DNA of 64,000 nucleotides, taken from positions 532,684,291 to 532,748,290 of the forward strand of contig NC_081409.1 of assembly GCF_030272615.1 (NCBI RefSeq). The letters are read 5' to 3'. The position numbers and the translations under genes are program-made. Shown piece after piece: positions 34,057 to 47,759 of the stretch. The notes under the pieces are model-generated. The model was not told where the DNA came from. It saw only the letters and a list, made by a program, of their open reading frames with translations, and did not search any database. Each line of letters opens with the position of its first letter. The stretch's first letter is position 1. This DNA is from Cryptomeria japonica. Its lineage: Eukaryota; Streptophyta; Pinopsida; Cupressales; Cupressaceae.

Positions 34057-35290
34057 TGTAACATCCTAAAATTGTACCCTTGTACAATTTTGACCGCACT
34101 GGGTCCCTACCTTAGAATTTGTGCCGCTTGGTCTAATTGGGACCTAATTATGCTCATGCCCCTCATGCATTACATCATATTTTACTTTTTCTATGAACAT
34201 GACACCTCATCCTAGCCCCAAATAGGGCTAGGACCAGGGCACCATGCCTTGCTTCTAATTAGGACCAAGGCGCCATGCTCTAGTCCCCCCTAATTAGGCC
34301 CTCTTTAAAAACCTTTGCCCTATTTCAAAATTGTGGGAATCCCAATTTCATGTCAGCTCATGTTGGGAAATTAGAAAGCTTTCTAATGGGAAATTATAAA
34401 AGGAGGTTTTCCCCTCTCATCTAACATATATCACATCAATTTGGTAATCATTATACACACATGAGATCAAGAAATCAAGCATTCAAGAACAATTGAGCAT
34501 TAATTAGTCTTCCTTCAAGCCTTGGAGCAACAATAAAGTCAATAATCAAGAATTGAAGTAGACAACTTTCAACCTATTTTGTTGAAGACTTCATCAAGCC
34601 CTAATTTTGTTTGGAGACAAAGAAAAATTCACAAGGAGTTATATCATTTGATTTTCAGTCATTATTCAACATCTCTTGCAAAAGGAGAACCTTCCATTAC
34701 AACAATTTCAATTATCTTTATCTCAATTTCATGGTTAATTCCAAAATAAGGGTTTGACCTAAGGCAAGCCCCTATTCCCTTTCTTTCTATGTGCATGAAA
34801 TAGGTACAGAGCTACGATCTTCAAAATTGGTATTATTTGTAGAGATGAATCAACCATCTTTGGTGTGTGAAAAGTTAGGAGGACCAGAGCGATGAGAGCT
34901 CTGGTCTTGACATTTTTTGGAGCTTTTTTGGGGATCAGATCTGAATCTGCATATACTATTCAAATCCAGGTGTATGTCTCAATTCATCATCTGTAGCTCA
35001 CTGTTTCCACATATTTACCTTCATTTTTTAACACTTATCTTAATTCAACATTTCAACTCACAAAATAGGGCAAAACAAATTCACACTCCCCTAAATCCAA
35101 TCAGTATTCAATCCTTATCATTTCTGATTTGTGTCTGAATTTATTGGATTTCCCCCTCTGTTGAATGTAATGGTCAACCCAAGCAAAAATTAGTAGTTTT
35201 CATCTCTCTTGGGGTGGGAACTCTCTCTCTCTCTACACACACACACACACATTCAAAACATTTTCATCAATATGACCCAATCTATGGTGC
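34057..35290 (+). repeat. TR-GAG-old 3' LTR
   Basis: Starts TGTAACATCCTAAAATTGTACC. A TATA-like ATTATAAAAGG lies at about 34393. It keeps the layout of the young LTRs: GGACCAGGGC units early (about 34230-34290), GGTTAATTCCAAAA then GGTTTGACCTAAGGCAA mid-way, a GGACCAGAGC hairpin at 34881-34906, and a CTCTCTCT end. The exact 3' end is not certain; a (CT)n(AC)n run at 35222-35250 lies near it. Confidence 0.7.
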
Positions 35291-36514
35291 TATATCATAC
35301 ATAATTTAGTATACTTAGTTACATTTACTAAATTACATTTAGTAGACGCTTCTAAGTTAAAGAGACTTCCATGTCAAATTCCTTTTTCTAACACCCAGGT
35401 TACCTCTTACTAGCCTACCAATCTTCTCACCAAAGGTGATTAGCACACTAGAGTTGTTTATCTAAGAGATACTTTATTCTTCCTTTAGTGAATATCAACT
35501 TTACCTTTTCCTAACCAACTATTTTGAATGAATTATTATTATAGAGGAAAACCTAACACTCATCACACTTCTTGTACTCCAAATACCATGTTTTTGGAGG
35601 ACTCATATAAAATAAGACACCTAATTTAATTCCCTAAGAATTATCTCCAATAATATTGACATAAATAAAAGAATCACTACTAACTTCATCATTGTTTGAG
35701 GATTTGTTAGACGAATCAATAAATCTTTCTCTTATTATTTTTACTCCTTTACATAAGTTGAGTTTTATTTTCATACTTCTATAATTCTACATGAATTTTC
35801 TAATAGTTTTGGACCCTTCCTTTGACTTGGGCTTTCCTTTGTCTCTTACGTTAATTCTACCTCCTTTATTTATTGACTAAACCCTAATGTAAGAAAGGCA
35901 TCTTTAGAGAAATAATCCAAGAATTTTCTCTTAATTTCTTCACTATAAAAAATTATTGTAATATCTTCAATCTTAGAAGAAAAATAAGTTCCTCTTATTA
36001 TCACAATTAAGCTTTCTCACAAATTAGGTCAAGAAAAAAGTAAAATAATGTAATCCTATTATTTTTTGCACAATTTAAATTAATTGACTTAGGATTAGAT
36101 CAAATATATTTAGTTGATAATTTGTAGAGCTCTTTTATTTATTTATAATGAATGCAATTTTTTGTATAAATAGTTTCTTCACTAGAAATTTGGACTAATA
36201 TAATATTATTATCTTTCTCTATAATATGTATCTAGTATAATGGAGAGTTTAGATGGATGTATTACTATTGTAGATGATTTTATGGAAGGAAGAATAATAT
36301 ATAAAAGGTGATTGATGGTAAATTACTTCTCTTTTATAGATATATTTTAGATTCAATAAAATCCCTCATACTTCATTCTTATGCTTACTTTCCAAATAGT
36401 GAGGATATCCTTTGCAATTATACTCTAGAGATACATTTTAAATTTAGACTTCTTTTTTATGTTTCAACATTTTTCATAAATGTCTATAAAAGGATTTATA
36501 ACATTTTCCAAACA
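35291..36514. other. AT-rich stretch with no recognised feature
   Basis: Short frames only, no conserved motif seen. Possibly degraded repeat. Confidence 0.5.
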
Positions 36515-37214
36515 AGACGATATGATGGAGACAATGCAAAACTGAATGAATTAGATCATGAAAACTGATTACAGATAACTGATAACATCCGGGTTACAAG
36601 ATTTGACTCACTAGCCTACCACATACATGCTCAATTACATAATTAGTCAACTCCAAACCTCTAAATCTTAACATATATATTCTATGTTCTATCTGACTGA
36701 CTTCTAATGCTCAATTACAATTATTTATATGATCCAAGGAGATATGGTCAACCAAAAGGAATCAAATGCCAAAGAACAAGATCAAACATGCAAAACCAAT
36801 AGGTTGGCCTTTGCCAAAGAGATTCCTCTGAAAAATCCAAAGGATGAAGTGTGGATCAAAGGGAAGGTCAGCCACATGCCAAGGAACATCAGAATCAACA
36901 AACTGGGGCTCTACAAGCTATAAAAGAGATCTACGAGATTTGCCAATAACAACTAGGTCCAAATGGTTCCGGTGATAGAAAACTATCTCAGAATCCAAAA
37001 GCAATAACTTGCCGGTAAATGATCCAAATGCTCCACAATTTAGGAATAATGAAGATAATCATATCCAAAAGAAAAATCCAACTCCACAAGATCTAGTGAG
37101 AAAATGTGAGAAAATGCAGAAAGAAATGTTGGAACTGCAAAATAGAAAACAAACTGAAAATAAATGTTTTTGGTTGATGCAAGATTGCCAAGAACTGGGG
37201 ATACTCCTACATCA
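36515..37214 (-). repeat. Chromovirus 3' LTR, truncated
   Basis: Aligns with 42658-41957 through GATATGATGGAGACAATG, TGATAACATCCG, TACCACATACATGC and the start TGATGTAGGAG. The terminal 75 bases present in the 5' LTR are missing. Confidence 0.8.
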
Positions 37215-37247
37215 CACATCTGAGGTTGTTGAAAAAAAGTGAGTCTC

Positions 37248-37406
37248 TCACTTTTCTAGGGTTAGAGGAAAACTAAAGTGGTCTACCTCTTCCTGAGAAA
37301 TCCAAGGTGATTCTTCAACTGGTTTGTCTTTCCATTTCACAAGATACTCCTTATACAGACTGCTCTGGGTGCTACGCCCAATCCTACTATCCAAAATGTT
37401 TTCAAT
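37248..37406 (-). pseudogene. Chromodomain at the chromovirus integrase C-terminus
   Basis: Translated by hand: it contains IENILDSR, YLVKWKDKPVEESPWI and EEVDHFSF, the aromatic and W-K pattern of chromodomains, which steer integration to marked chromatin. A TAG directly before it and a stop after FNIVDLH separate it from the integrase. Confidence 0.8.
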
Positions 37407-40400
37407 CTAATATGGCTCCTTTTGCGGCAATTGTTTCTCCAAGTCTACAATATTGCCTTCACTAAATTCTGGTTTATGATACTAATGTAGATCTACAATG
37501 TTAAATACAGGTGAAATACTCAAACTATTCGGTAATTCTACTTCATATGCATTTCTAGAACTGAATTTCCTAAAGATCTTGCAAGGTCCAAATTTTCTCA
37601 TCTGCAACTTGTTATAGGTTCCAACTAGAAATATTTCTTTTCTTAGATACACTATCAGTTCATCGCCAACTTCAAATTCCTTATATTTTCTCTTCTCATC
37701 TGGTTTCTCCTTATACTTCTTGTTCATATCCTCTAAATGTTGTTCAACCTGAATATGTAAGTCCTTCATATGATCTGCAAACTCTTCTGCTTCTTCACTC
37801 CATTTATCTTCATTATTGATATCCCTTAATTTTGATATACCTCTAGGGTGTGCTCTGCTAACAATCTCAAAAGGTTTTCTTCTGGTACTGTTGTTTACTG
37901 AATTGTTGTAGGCAAACTCTATTTGTGCAAGAATCAAATCCCAACTTCTGGTATTTTCTCCAACTAAGCATCTCAACAAATTTTACAAGCTTCGGTTTAC
38001 TACTTCTGTGTGTCCATCAGGTTGTGGGTGAAAAGTAGAACTGAACTTCAAATCTATCTTCATCTTCTTCCAAAGTGTTTTCCAAAAATAACCAACAAGA
38101 TTAGTGTCTCTGTCTGAAACTATGCTCTTAGGTAATCTATGCAATCTCACTACTTCCTTGAAAAATAAGTTAGCTACATGCATTGCATCTGATGTCTTCT
38201 TACAAGATATGAAATGATCCATCTTTGATAATCTATTGACTACCAAAAATATAGAATCATTCCCTCTCTGTGTCTTAGGAAATCCAAGTATGAAATCCAT
38301 TCTTGTATCCTCCCAAGGTCTCTTCGATACTGTCAAAGGTTTACACAATCCCACATTTTGACTACTGCCTTTTGCAACTTGACAAACTCTACAACTCTAC
38401 GCAAATTTCCTAACATCCTTATAAATTTGAGGCCAAAAGTAATGTTCACTTACCAATACTACTATTTGATCAACACCAAAGTATCTGACTAATCCTCCAC
38501 TATGCTTCTCCTTTATCAAATTCTCTCTCATAGAACTCTTAGGTATGCACAACTAAACTCCTTTGAATAATATCCCATTCTAAATGAAATAATCCAACCA
38601 CTAAATTTTGTCCACCATAATTGGTTCTCTACATTCTCTCCAAGGCTCTGTAAAATTTGGGTCTTCATTATACAAGGTCTTCAACCCCTCAAATCCCAAT
38701 ATTGTCACTCTCATCTCTATTATCAAATTCCTTCTTCTACTTAATGCATCAACAACTTTGTTTGACTTCCCACTCCTATGCTTCAACACAAAGGTGTAAC
38801 TCTGTAAGAACTCTACCCATCTCATATGTCTCTAATTCAACTTATTATGACTATTCAAATACTGCAAGGCTTGATGAACATTATATAACACAAATTCCTT
38901 GGGCAATAGGTAATGTCTCCACTTATTCAAGGCTTGAACTATGGCATAAAATTATTGATCATACACTAAATATCTCCTTCTAGCATCATTCAACTTCTCA
39001 CTGAAATAAGCTACTACTCTCCCTTCTTGACTCAAGAGTGCTTCAATTGTGTTCCCACTTGCATCATAGTACACTTGAAATAGTTTGTTAAAATTTGGTA
39101 AAGCTAACACAGGTTGTTCATGACCTTTTGCTTCAGCAATTCATAACTTTAATTTTCTTTGGTGGTCCACTTGAATTATTTCTTATATCCTCTAATTTTC
39201 TCAGTCATAGGGCTATAAACTGAATTGAAATTTATGATGAACTTCAGATAGAAACTAGCCAATCCATGAAATGATCTAACCTCTCCAATGCTTTCCGGTG
39301 TAGGCCATTCAACAATTGCTCTTACCTTCTCTGGGTCTATCTTCAATCCATCCGCAAATATCACAAAACCCAAATAGACTAACTCTTCCTTCATGAAAGT
39401 ACACTCCTTAAGGTTTACCAACAACTTTTCTTCCCTCAACCTCTGCAAAACTTGTCTTAAATGCAACAAATGCTCCTCTTTTGTCTTACTGAAAAATCAA
39501 AATGTCATCCAAATATAAAGTAACAAACTTACCCAAGAATTTCTTCAATACCTCATTCATCAACCTCATGAAAGTACATGGTGCATTAGTCAATCCAAAA
39601 GTCATCACCAGCCATTCATACAACCCTTCATTTGTCTTGAATGTTGTCTTCTACTCATCTCCTTTTTTTATTCTTATGTGATGATATCCACTCTTCAAGT
39701 CTCTCTTTGTGTAGTATTTGGCTCCACTAAAGCAATCCATTATGGCATCCATCCTAGGTAAAGAAAATTGGTACTTCACTGCGATCTTGTTTATTGCTTT
39801 GGAATCAATACATGTCCTCTATTCCCTAATCTTCTTAGGTGCTAACACTATCAACACTACATAGGGACTCAAACTTTCTTTTATTAGACATTTCTTCAAC
39901 ATCTCATGCACTTGTCTATTCAATTCTTCATTCTCTGTTGTTGTCATCTAGTGTGCAGCTTTGTTAGGAAAAGTAGCTCCATGAATCATGTCCATGCAAT
40001 GACTGATACTCCTTACAGGTGGTAATCCATCAAGTACATTATGTGAAATAATGTCTCCATACTTTGTTAGCAACTCCTTTATCTCATCTGATTGTTCTTC
40101 TTCATGCTCCAGGTTCTTGGTCTTCCTAGGAACTAAGGCAAAACACACATTCTCATGTCTCATTCCATCCAAAAATTTCCTTCCATCCACTAAACAGATT
40201 CTAGTATTCATATAGACTTCACTCTTCAAAGGCTCCTCCAAGGGTAACATGGTTTGTTTCATCCCATTTGCTACAATATTGTATATGTTCTTTCTCCCAT
40301 CATGTATTGTCTATCTATCAAACTACCAAGGTCTACCCAACAAAAGGTGACAAATATCCATAGGTATAATATCACACAAACTTCATCATGATAATACCCA

Positions 40401-41778
40401 ATTTTCAATTTCACTAAACCTTGCTCACTTACTAACAACTTATGATCATCCTGAATCCATGCTATCTGATAAGGCTTAGGGTGTTTCAATCTTTCTAACT
40501 GCAATTTATTCACCATTTCTTCTGAAACAAGACTATCTAAACTTCCACTATCAATAAAAACTTTACAGCACTTACCAGATACCTTACATCTTGTCCTGAA
40601 CAAATTCCTCCTCTACAAAGGCTCTTCATCTTCTCTAGTATGACATAGGGCTCTCCTCATCATCAACAATTCTCCATCTTTTGGTTTGTTAGCTAATCTA
40701 GTGGGACTTTCTTCCACTAATGTTGTTCTCCCAGTATTCTTTATCTTCTTACATTCAAAAGCACAATGTCCTTCTCCTCCACACTTAAAGAAAGTACCTC
40801 TAAACACTCTCTTATCTTGTCTTTTGTTGTCTTTTCCAAAATATTCATTCTGGTAGCCATTGGGTTATCTCCTCCAGTAGAAATTTATATCATCCTTTTT
40901 GTATGAGTTACCTTCTTTGTTTACTTCTTTGTCCTTGTTATGATCTATACATGTTCATCTTCCTCCTTTAAATCTTCCTTCGTAAAACCTTCCACCTCTA
41001 CCTCTCTGTCTTTGCTCATGTCTTTTGTAGAATTTATTTTCTTCTTTCAGGGCATATTGGTAAGCTTCTTCAACACTTTGCAACTTGATCAAACTGAGTT
41101 CATCTTGTATAGACATCAGCAATCCATTAAAATATCTTGCAACTTGTTCAGCCTCATCATCGACATGTCTGGATTTGATATTCAATTTGTAGAATGCTTC
41201 GATATAGTCCTTCACACTAGATTCTTTTTGTTTCAAGTTCTCCAACTTTTGGAATAGATTTACTCGATAATCAGTTGGCATAAACTTTGATTTTAACTTA
41301 GAAACCATCTACTCCCATGATTTGATCTTCTCTTTGCCTCTTCTATGTCTATCAACCTATAAATGCTCCCACCAAAGAGATGCATGACCTTTCATCTGGG
41401 TAAGGAATATTTCACCTTTCTTTCCTCTGCAGTGTTCTCAAAATCAAAATACTTCTCCATCTCTAAGATCCAATCCATTAATTCATCCGAATCCAACTTT
41501 CCATCATACTCTAGTGGGGTAAAATGTGGTTTAGTATTCACCCTACTCAAAACCTTCAAGAACCTCTCTTCATCTGGATCAATCACCTGTGGATTTGCTA
41601 CTTGTTCTACCAGTGCTTCTTCTTCATCTTCACTCACATCTTCAAAAGGTTGACCTCTTCTTTGGTACATCTCAACAGCTCCCAACCATGCTATAATTCT
41701 TCTCAACATTTCCATTAAAATAGGGTCTGCATTCCCATGCGCTCCACCATTCCTATTTCCTCTTTGTGCCATTTTCAT
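37248..41778 (-). pseudogene. Chromovirus gag-pol, broken into fragments
   Basis: From the start: gag (41778-41392, MKMAQRGNRNGG..., then 41308-40955 with the capsid-like LKSKFMPTDYRVNLFQKLENL), zinc knuckle CFKCGGEGHCAFEC (about 40790), protease with FIDSGSLDSLVSEEM (about 40560), reverse transcriptase with YLDD at 39515-39504 followed by a frameshift, RT thumb (39469-39176), RNase H end (38825-38601, SGKSNKVVDALSR), integrase zinc region and core (38354-37983: MDFILGFP, SDRDTN, HTEVVNRSL give the D,D,E triad), integrase tail (37979-37482), and chromodomain (37406-37248). Several stops and frameshifts separate them. Confidence 0.88.
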
Positions 41779-41859
41779 GCCAGTCCTCTACAGCTATAGG
41801 TTGGATCCTCAGTCTACCACCCTACAAGAAGATTCCCAGGACAACGCAATCTATGTAAC

Positions 41860-41879
41860 AAAATTTTGCTTTGATACCA
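41860..41879 (-). promoter_or_regulatory. Chromovirus primer binding site
   Basis: Minus strand TGGTATCAAAGCAAAATTTT, one or two bases after the LTR; close to the initiator tRNA-Met complement with C-to-A type differences. Confidence 0.65.
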
Positions 41880-41880
41880 C

Positions 41881-42658
41881 CTAAAATAGTCACCGATTAG
41901 GAGAGACCTCAAAGAGATCAATCTGGACTAGGTAGCAAGAGTAAACGCAACGAAAATAAGAGGATATGATGGAGACAATGAAAAACTAAATGAATTAGAT
42001 CATGAAAACTAATTACAGATAACCGATAACATCCGAGTTACAAGATTCATCTCACTGGCCTACCACATACATGCTCAATTATAGAATTAGTCAACTCTGG
42101 ACCTCTAAATCTTAAGATTTATCTTCTATGTTCTATCTGTCTGACATATAATTCTCAATTTAAATGATTTATATGATCCAAGGAGATCCAGTCGACCAAA
42201 AGGAATCAAATGCCGAAGAACAAGATTAAACATGCAAAACCAACAAGTTGGCCTTCGCCAAAGAGATTCCTCCAGAAAATCCAAAGGATGAACTGCAGAT
42301 CAAAGGGAAGGTCAGCCACATGCTAAGGAACATTAGAATCAATGAACTAGGGCACCACAAGCTACGAAAGGGATCCACAAGATTCACCAATAGTAACTAG
42401 GTCCAAATGGTTTTGGTGCCAGAAAATTGTCTTAGAATCTGGAAGCAATAACTTTCTAGCAAATGACCCAAATGATTTGCAGTTTAGGAATAAGGAAGAT
42501 GATCATGTCCACAAGAAAAATCCAACTCCGCAAGATCCGATGAGCAAGTGCACGAAAATGCAGAAAGAAATGATGAAATTGCAAAACAGAAAATAAACTG
42601 AAAAGAAATGTTTTTGGTTGATGCAAGATTGCTAAGAACTGGGGTTGCTCCTACATCA
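41881..42658 (-). repeat. Chromovirus 5' LTR
   Basis: Starts TGATGTAGGAGCAACCCC on the minus strand and runs to the primer site. The LTR 3' end does not show a clear CA, so the boundary at 41881 is set by the primer site. Confidence 0.75.
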
Positions 42659-44448
42659 TATTTATACCTTGCACCAAATTGTTAGTTTTACCACAAGTAA
42701 GAAGGATAGTGGAAAAGAATATGAAATTTAGCTTTACCCTTCTCTATATGTGCATGGTATATAACTTTAGGTGATATTGAATTATCATGAAAATTATCCT
42801 AGGTGATATGAGACTAGCTAATTGTTGATTACTATCATATAAGAGATAAATGGTGATTACAACCATATTCACTATGTAGGACACTCACATAGGATGATAA
42901 ATAATTTTATTTCTCTACAACCAAACTTAACCCTAATGGTAAAATGTTGACTAAGATGAAATTATATTATTTATGGCTTGAATAAATTTATTGGTCCCAA
43001 GCAATGATGTTGACATTTAAATAAGCTAACAACTACACAAATAAAATCAATTTATTAGATCCTACATATTATACTTGCATGCATGTCAAAAAGTAAATCA
43101 CAATACTAAAATAATATGTTATTTTTTGGAATCTCACAAAAACTAAACCATTGTAATTCTATCCCAACCCATGGTTGAAAAGGTATACATCCAGAACCTA
43201 TTTTATTTTAATTTCCTAAATTATTAGGACACATGAAATCAATATTTTCAAAAATGTGATAGTGAGATTCAAAATGAGATTGTAAATCACTACAATTAGT
43301 TAATCTTAAGGTTGAAATCCAACAAAGAAAAATGTTTCAATTTTTTTTACATATTCCAAAAAAGTAAAAATATAGTTTTCTCTTTGCAACAACTATAGGT
43401 GAAGTTAATATCATACATGACATGTGTAGCCTCTGGTAAGGTTTATGTATCACAAAAAGAAGAAAGATTGAAGGAGGATGAGTAAGACACTCCGTTCGAG
43501 GCCAAATATGTCATCTCTGTAAGATAAATCAATTGGTCAATGTCTTTGTAATCAAAAGGCTAGAAACATTTATTTGATTTGAATAATGCTACGATATATC
43601 TACCCTACATTAGAATGATTGATGGAAAAAATAAATGAGACTTTTTTTTTATCATTTTTGGTTCTAATCTATTAGTTTTTAAATGTTTAGAAGTTTGTCT
43701 TGACTTCTTCGATGTATAATGTAGTAAATGTAGAAAATATATTAAGAGAAAGTTTTGAATTTTTATATTTCGATGTTAAAATTGGAACTCTATAGGAAAA
43801 CATTAATTGGCCCCATTTTGAGCATTGATATATCTAAATATAGCTTGGAAGATATTTACAAGTCTATTTAGTGGTTTCATAAGCATTTTACAAGGTTATT
43901 CTCTTGGTGAACACTTAGAGACTTTTCTAATGTATGAAAGTAACATAGCATAAAATTTTCATAATTACATTCTCGACACTCAAATTATTGATATTTGATA
44001 TATTTGGGATATTCACCTCTAAATTTGATAGTGGTTATAATTGCAATAATTAAATGTAGCATGTTTTGAATGGTTATTGTAGACACTTAAATTTGATTAA
44101 TTTCAATAACTGAATTTAACCACCTTTGTCACATTTATTGATTAAATAATTGTATTATTTAATTGATTAATATCTTCCCTTTGGCTAAATTAATTTAATT
44201 AATTAAGCTACATCCAATTAATTAATTAATGTATCTTGTTGATCATTTTATTAATTAATTTCCCCCCATTCTTCTCTTGAATAAAATAAGTACATTATTA
44301 TTTTTATTTAATTCATGTTAGCCTTTTCTTCCTAGTCTTTTTAAATTTTAATTAAACAATTCAAATTTATCCAAATTGGAGCAAATGGCTCATAAAATTA
44401 ACCCCCTTTTAACCCTTCCTCTTATCCTAACCCACTAACTAACCCTTG
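42659..44448. other. AT-rich stretch with no recognised feature
   Basis: No frame of note and no known motif. It separates the chromovirus from the gypsy-A element. Confidence 0.5.
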
Positions 44449-45663
44449 TGTAATAACCCACTTATCTTAATCCAAAAATCTTGACTAATTTTTTTTTTCA
44501 TTTTTTTATATAAATATTTATTTCTTATTCTTACTTATTATTCATTGTGTTTGATTCAAGGTACATCTATCCAAATGGGTTAGGCATTTATCCATATAGG
44601 ACTAGGAATCTAACCATATGGATTAGGCATCCAACCATACAGGTTAGGCATCTTTCCATACAAGACATGAGGTTTCATCTATCCAGTCCATGATAGGCAT
44701 CTACCCAAAGGGGGTAGGCATCTATTCATAAGAATAAGATATTCTCTAGCCAGAGACTTTAGACTCATCGAGACCATCCAGGTCCTGAGTCACTCTCTAA
44801 AGATGACACTCCCCTACTAGGAATGCACTGAGGTCACCGTCTTTAGGAGTATATTAAATAATTATATAAACAAGCTTGAGTTCCACCTCAGAATTTGGCC
44901 TAAAGCCTCAGCAAGTCAAGCAAATCCATACGATATTCTTTCTGAGTATGCATTGAACTAATTTTAACCTTCCAATTAGCATTATTTGTACCCTTGAATA
45001 AAAGACCAAGAAGCTTTGAGAAACAAATATTCACCCATAGCCAAAACCTAATCCATATCCTCGAATGCCTAAGTACAAGGGAAAACTCTATCCCTAGACT
45101 GCCTACATACCCGTTTCAGCATGGGATCAAGGCGTAAAGTATGTAGTTCTCATTTCTAACTATGGTTTAATGTAAATTGTTTGGTGGGTATGAAACCCTT
45201 TCTAGGGTCATTGTCCCAGACAGTTTCTCTACAGTTTCTACCCACGATGGTAGCTTTATAAAAAAAGGGCTCAAGGTGACCTTCTTCTTATGGCCTAAAA
45301 CAAGTAAGACCTATTTCTTATTATATATATCACCCTTAATCTATTATCATCTACTGAAAATGTCAAGATAAAATAAATTCCAAGATCATAACACACAAGC
45401 AAACCCTAATGGGGATTTCTAAGGTTTAACTGAGCAAATGTAAATTCATTTTAAAATTAATCTTTTTAGATTATCGATCCAAGGGGGATTACCCACCCCT
45501 TGGATTTTAACTTCCAAATGACCCTTATTTCTCCCTAGCGGTTTATAGGGATGATGCCATAGATGCCATTGTTGCAGCTTTATTAGGCATGAAGTGTAGT
45601 ATTTCAACATGACTGCATTACCCATAAGTGTGACCCAGAGGCACCATAGATACTAAACGCTGC
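44449..45663 (-). repeat. Gypsy-A LTR, copy 2 (3' LTR)
   Basis: Plus strand reads TGTAATAACCCACTT... to ...CCATAGATACTAAAC. It carries the 17-18 base minisatellite (about 44565-44715). Sequence beyond 45663 still matches 2166-2079, as expected for shared internal sequence before a 3' LTR. Confidence 0.75.
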
Positions 45664-45749
45664 TAATTTTTGGTTTCAACTCCTCTTGTTTAGTTTTCTA
45701 AATAGGAATTTAACTTTGAATTCATGAATCTTAAATGAAGCAATACATT

Positions 45750-47500
45750 AATACAAACTATGAAAAGAAACTATTATTCACAAGGAATTGTCACTTGAGA
45801 TTAAAACTAAGGTATAAATTTTACGTAAATAAAGGAACATAAACAAATCAACTACTTTGGAGTGGTATTATCTTGAAAGAAAACTATGGTAGAAATTAAA
45901 AATTTGAAACTTGAACTAAATACATGAAAGTTCTATTTGTTTGGAAATTATGATACTTGTAAAATATAACTTATGAAAAAGATTTGATCTACTCATATGA
46001 TATAATTATTTTGAAACAATCATTATTCTTGAAATATGAATATTAATGCTTGGAAGGTACTAAATTTCTTAAAGAAGATTATCAAGACTTTGGAAAAACA
46101 ATTTAGCACTTATTTGTTTGAATGAAAAACTATTTTAAAGTAACCTTGAAAATAACCAAGTTATTGATAAACCAACTAATTATCCCACTTGAAGTAACAT
46201 AAATTTTTATCTTTAATTATTTTCTACAATGATAACATATAAGAATCCTAATACTTAAAAGGTATTAATTATCAAATAATAATATTTTGGAAATAAATTT
46301 AATATTTACTTGTTTCAAGTAGAAAAACTATTTAACAAAAAACTCACATTATTTTTAATTACTAATTATTTGAAAAAAATAAGATTAGAAGAGAGTCTAA
46401 ATACTTGATAGTTGACCAATAAAGTTCCTAAATAATTCTAATCAATCTATTTCTAGATGCTTTTTAACTAATGCCCAAACCTTTGCAAGATTATAAACAA
46501 ATAACTAACTATATCTTATATTTCTTTCCATAGTAGTAATTAGGATAATGAGCAATTATTCACTTATATCTAAGATGAGACATTGGGTTATTTCTCAAGT
46601 TTCACGTGTAGGTATTATGTTGTACATGCATGTAAGTGGAAAATGCCATAAAATTTACAATGAATTATATAAGTAAGATAGACATAAAAAAAATTATACT
46701 ATTATTATTATTATGTGAGGTTTTAAATTTGTTGCACCCAAAATTAATATATTTACTTTTATACCATGCAAGTTCTAACATGACATTTTCTTCTTGTTTG
46801 CTAAGGCATTTATTAAAACATTAGATATACATGAACTTGTATACTAATATAACATAATTTCATTATAATAATTAACATTGAACTAATAGCTACAAGCCAT
46901 GTCAACCTCCAATTCAGTTTTGTCCAAAACCCTTTTAAAAAAGTTAACTCTTTTCTTATAATTATAAATTTAATTTAAAAGATAATATATAATGTTAAAA
47001 TGATCATGAATAATAAAACTAGTAATTTTATAATAGTTAAAAGATCTCTATCTTATATAGATCAAGTATGTTTTAAGCAAAAGAAAACTGACTTTTTTCC
47101 ACTCCAAGAAGGAAAGCCATGTATAAAAAGCTTCCATAAATCTTTCACGTACCTTTATATTGGATCTCTTTCCCTTCTTTTTTTGATGATATAGGAAATA
47201 TAATTAGAAAATTCCTATTTAAGTGGAGATTAAAATTTAGAAAGCCTAAGACTTTTAATTACTATCATTTAATAACCTTAACATTTTTATTTTTTTGAAA
47301 ACTCTATAATATGAATATAATTTATTTGTCTCACATGGAAAAATTATTGGCAACGTCGAAAGGACAGAGAGGTATTATGGGTATAGTGCTGAGATTTATT
47401 GCACATCATAACTAATGAATGCCCTTGATATCATAGATTCATCTGGTCCATTTAATTGCATGGAACTTACTGTGCTAGAATTAATAAATAAATGAAATGT
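45750..47500. other. AT-rich internal remnant without a gene
   Basis: Likely degraded interior of gypsy-A. No domain recognised. Confidence 0.45.
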
Positions 47501-47559
47501 TGACAACTGTCTACATCCAGATTCCATATTATGTCATTTCTTGCTTGAAACTAAACTTG

Positions 47560-47759
<200 letters not shown>

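Larger units (their letters stand above)
3364..35290 (+). mobile_element. TR-GAG-old: old gag-only LTR retrotransposon, interrupted
   Basis: Two segments belong together: 3364-4927 (end of the Gag-like ORF and downstream sequence) and 33857-35290 (remaining 3' internal part, polypurine tract and 3' LTR). They align in order with the complete relative at 49013-56835 on the minus strand, including the text around GGGGGCTTGGTGTATCTTGCC, the PPT GTGGGGGCTAAA and the LTR start TGTA(A/G)C(A/G)TCCTAAAATTGT. The gap between them is the CACTA element. The 5' part is lost or lies beyond the gypsy-A LTR. The end near 35290 is approximate. Confidence 0.75.
36515..42658 (-). mobile_element. Decayed Ty3/gypsy chromovirus
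   Basis: Minus strand: 5' LTR (42658-41881), primer site (near 41879), gag, protease, reverse transcriptase, RNase H, integrase and chromodomain, then 3' LTR (37214-36515). The PR-RT-RH-INT order and the chromodomain define a chromovirus. The 3' LTR lacks about 75 bases at its far end, so no target duplication can be read. All genes are broken. Confidence 0.88.
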
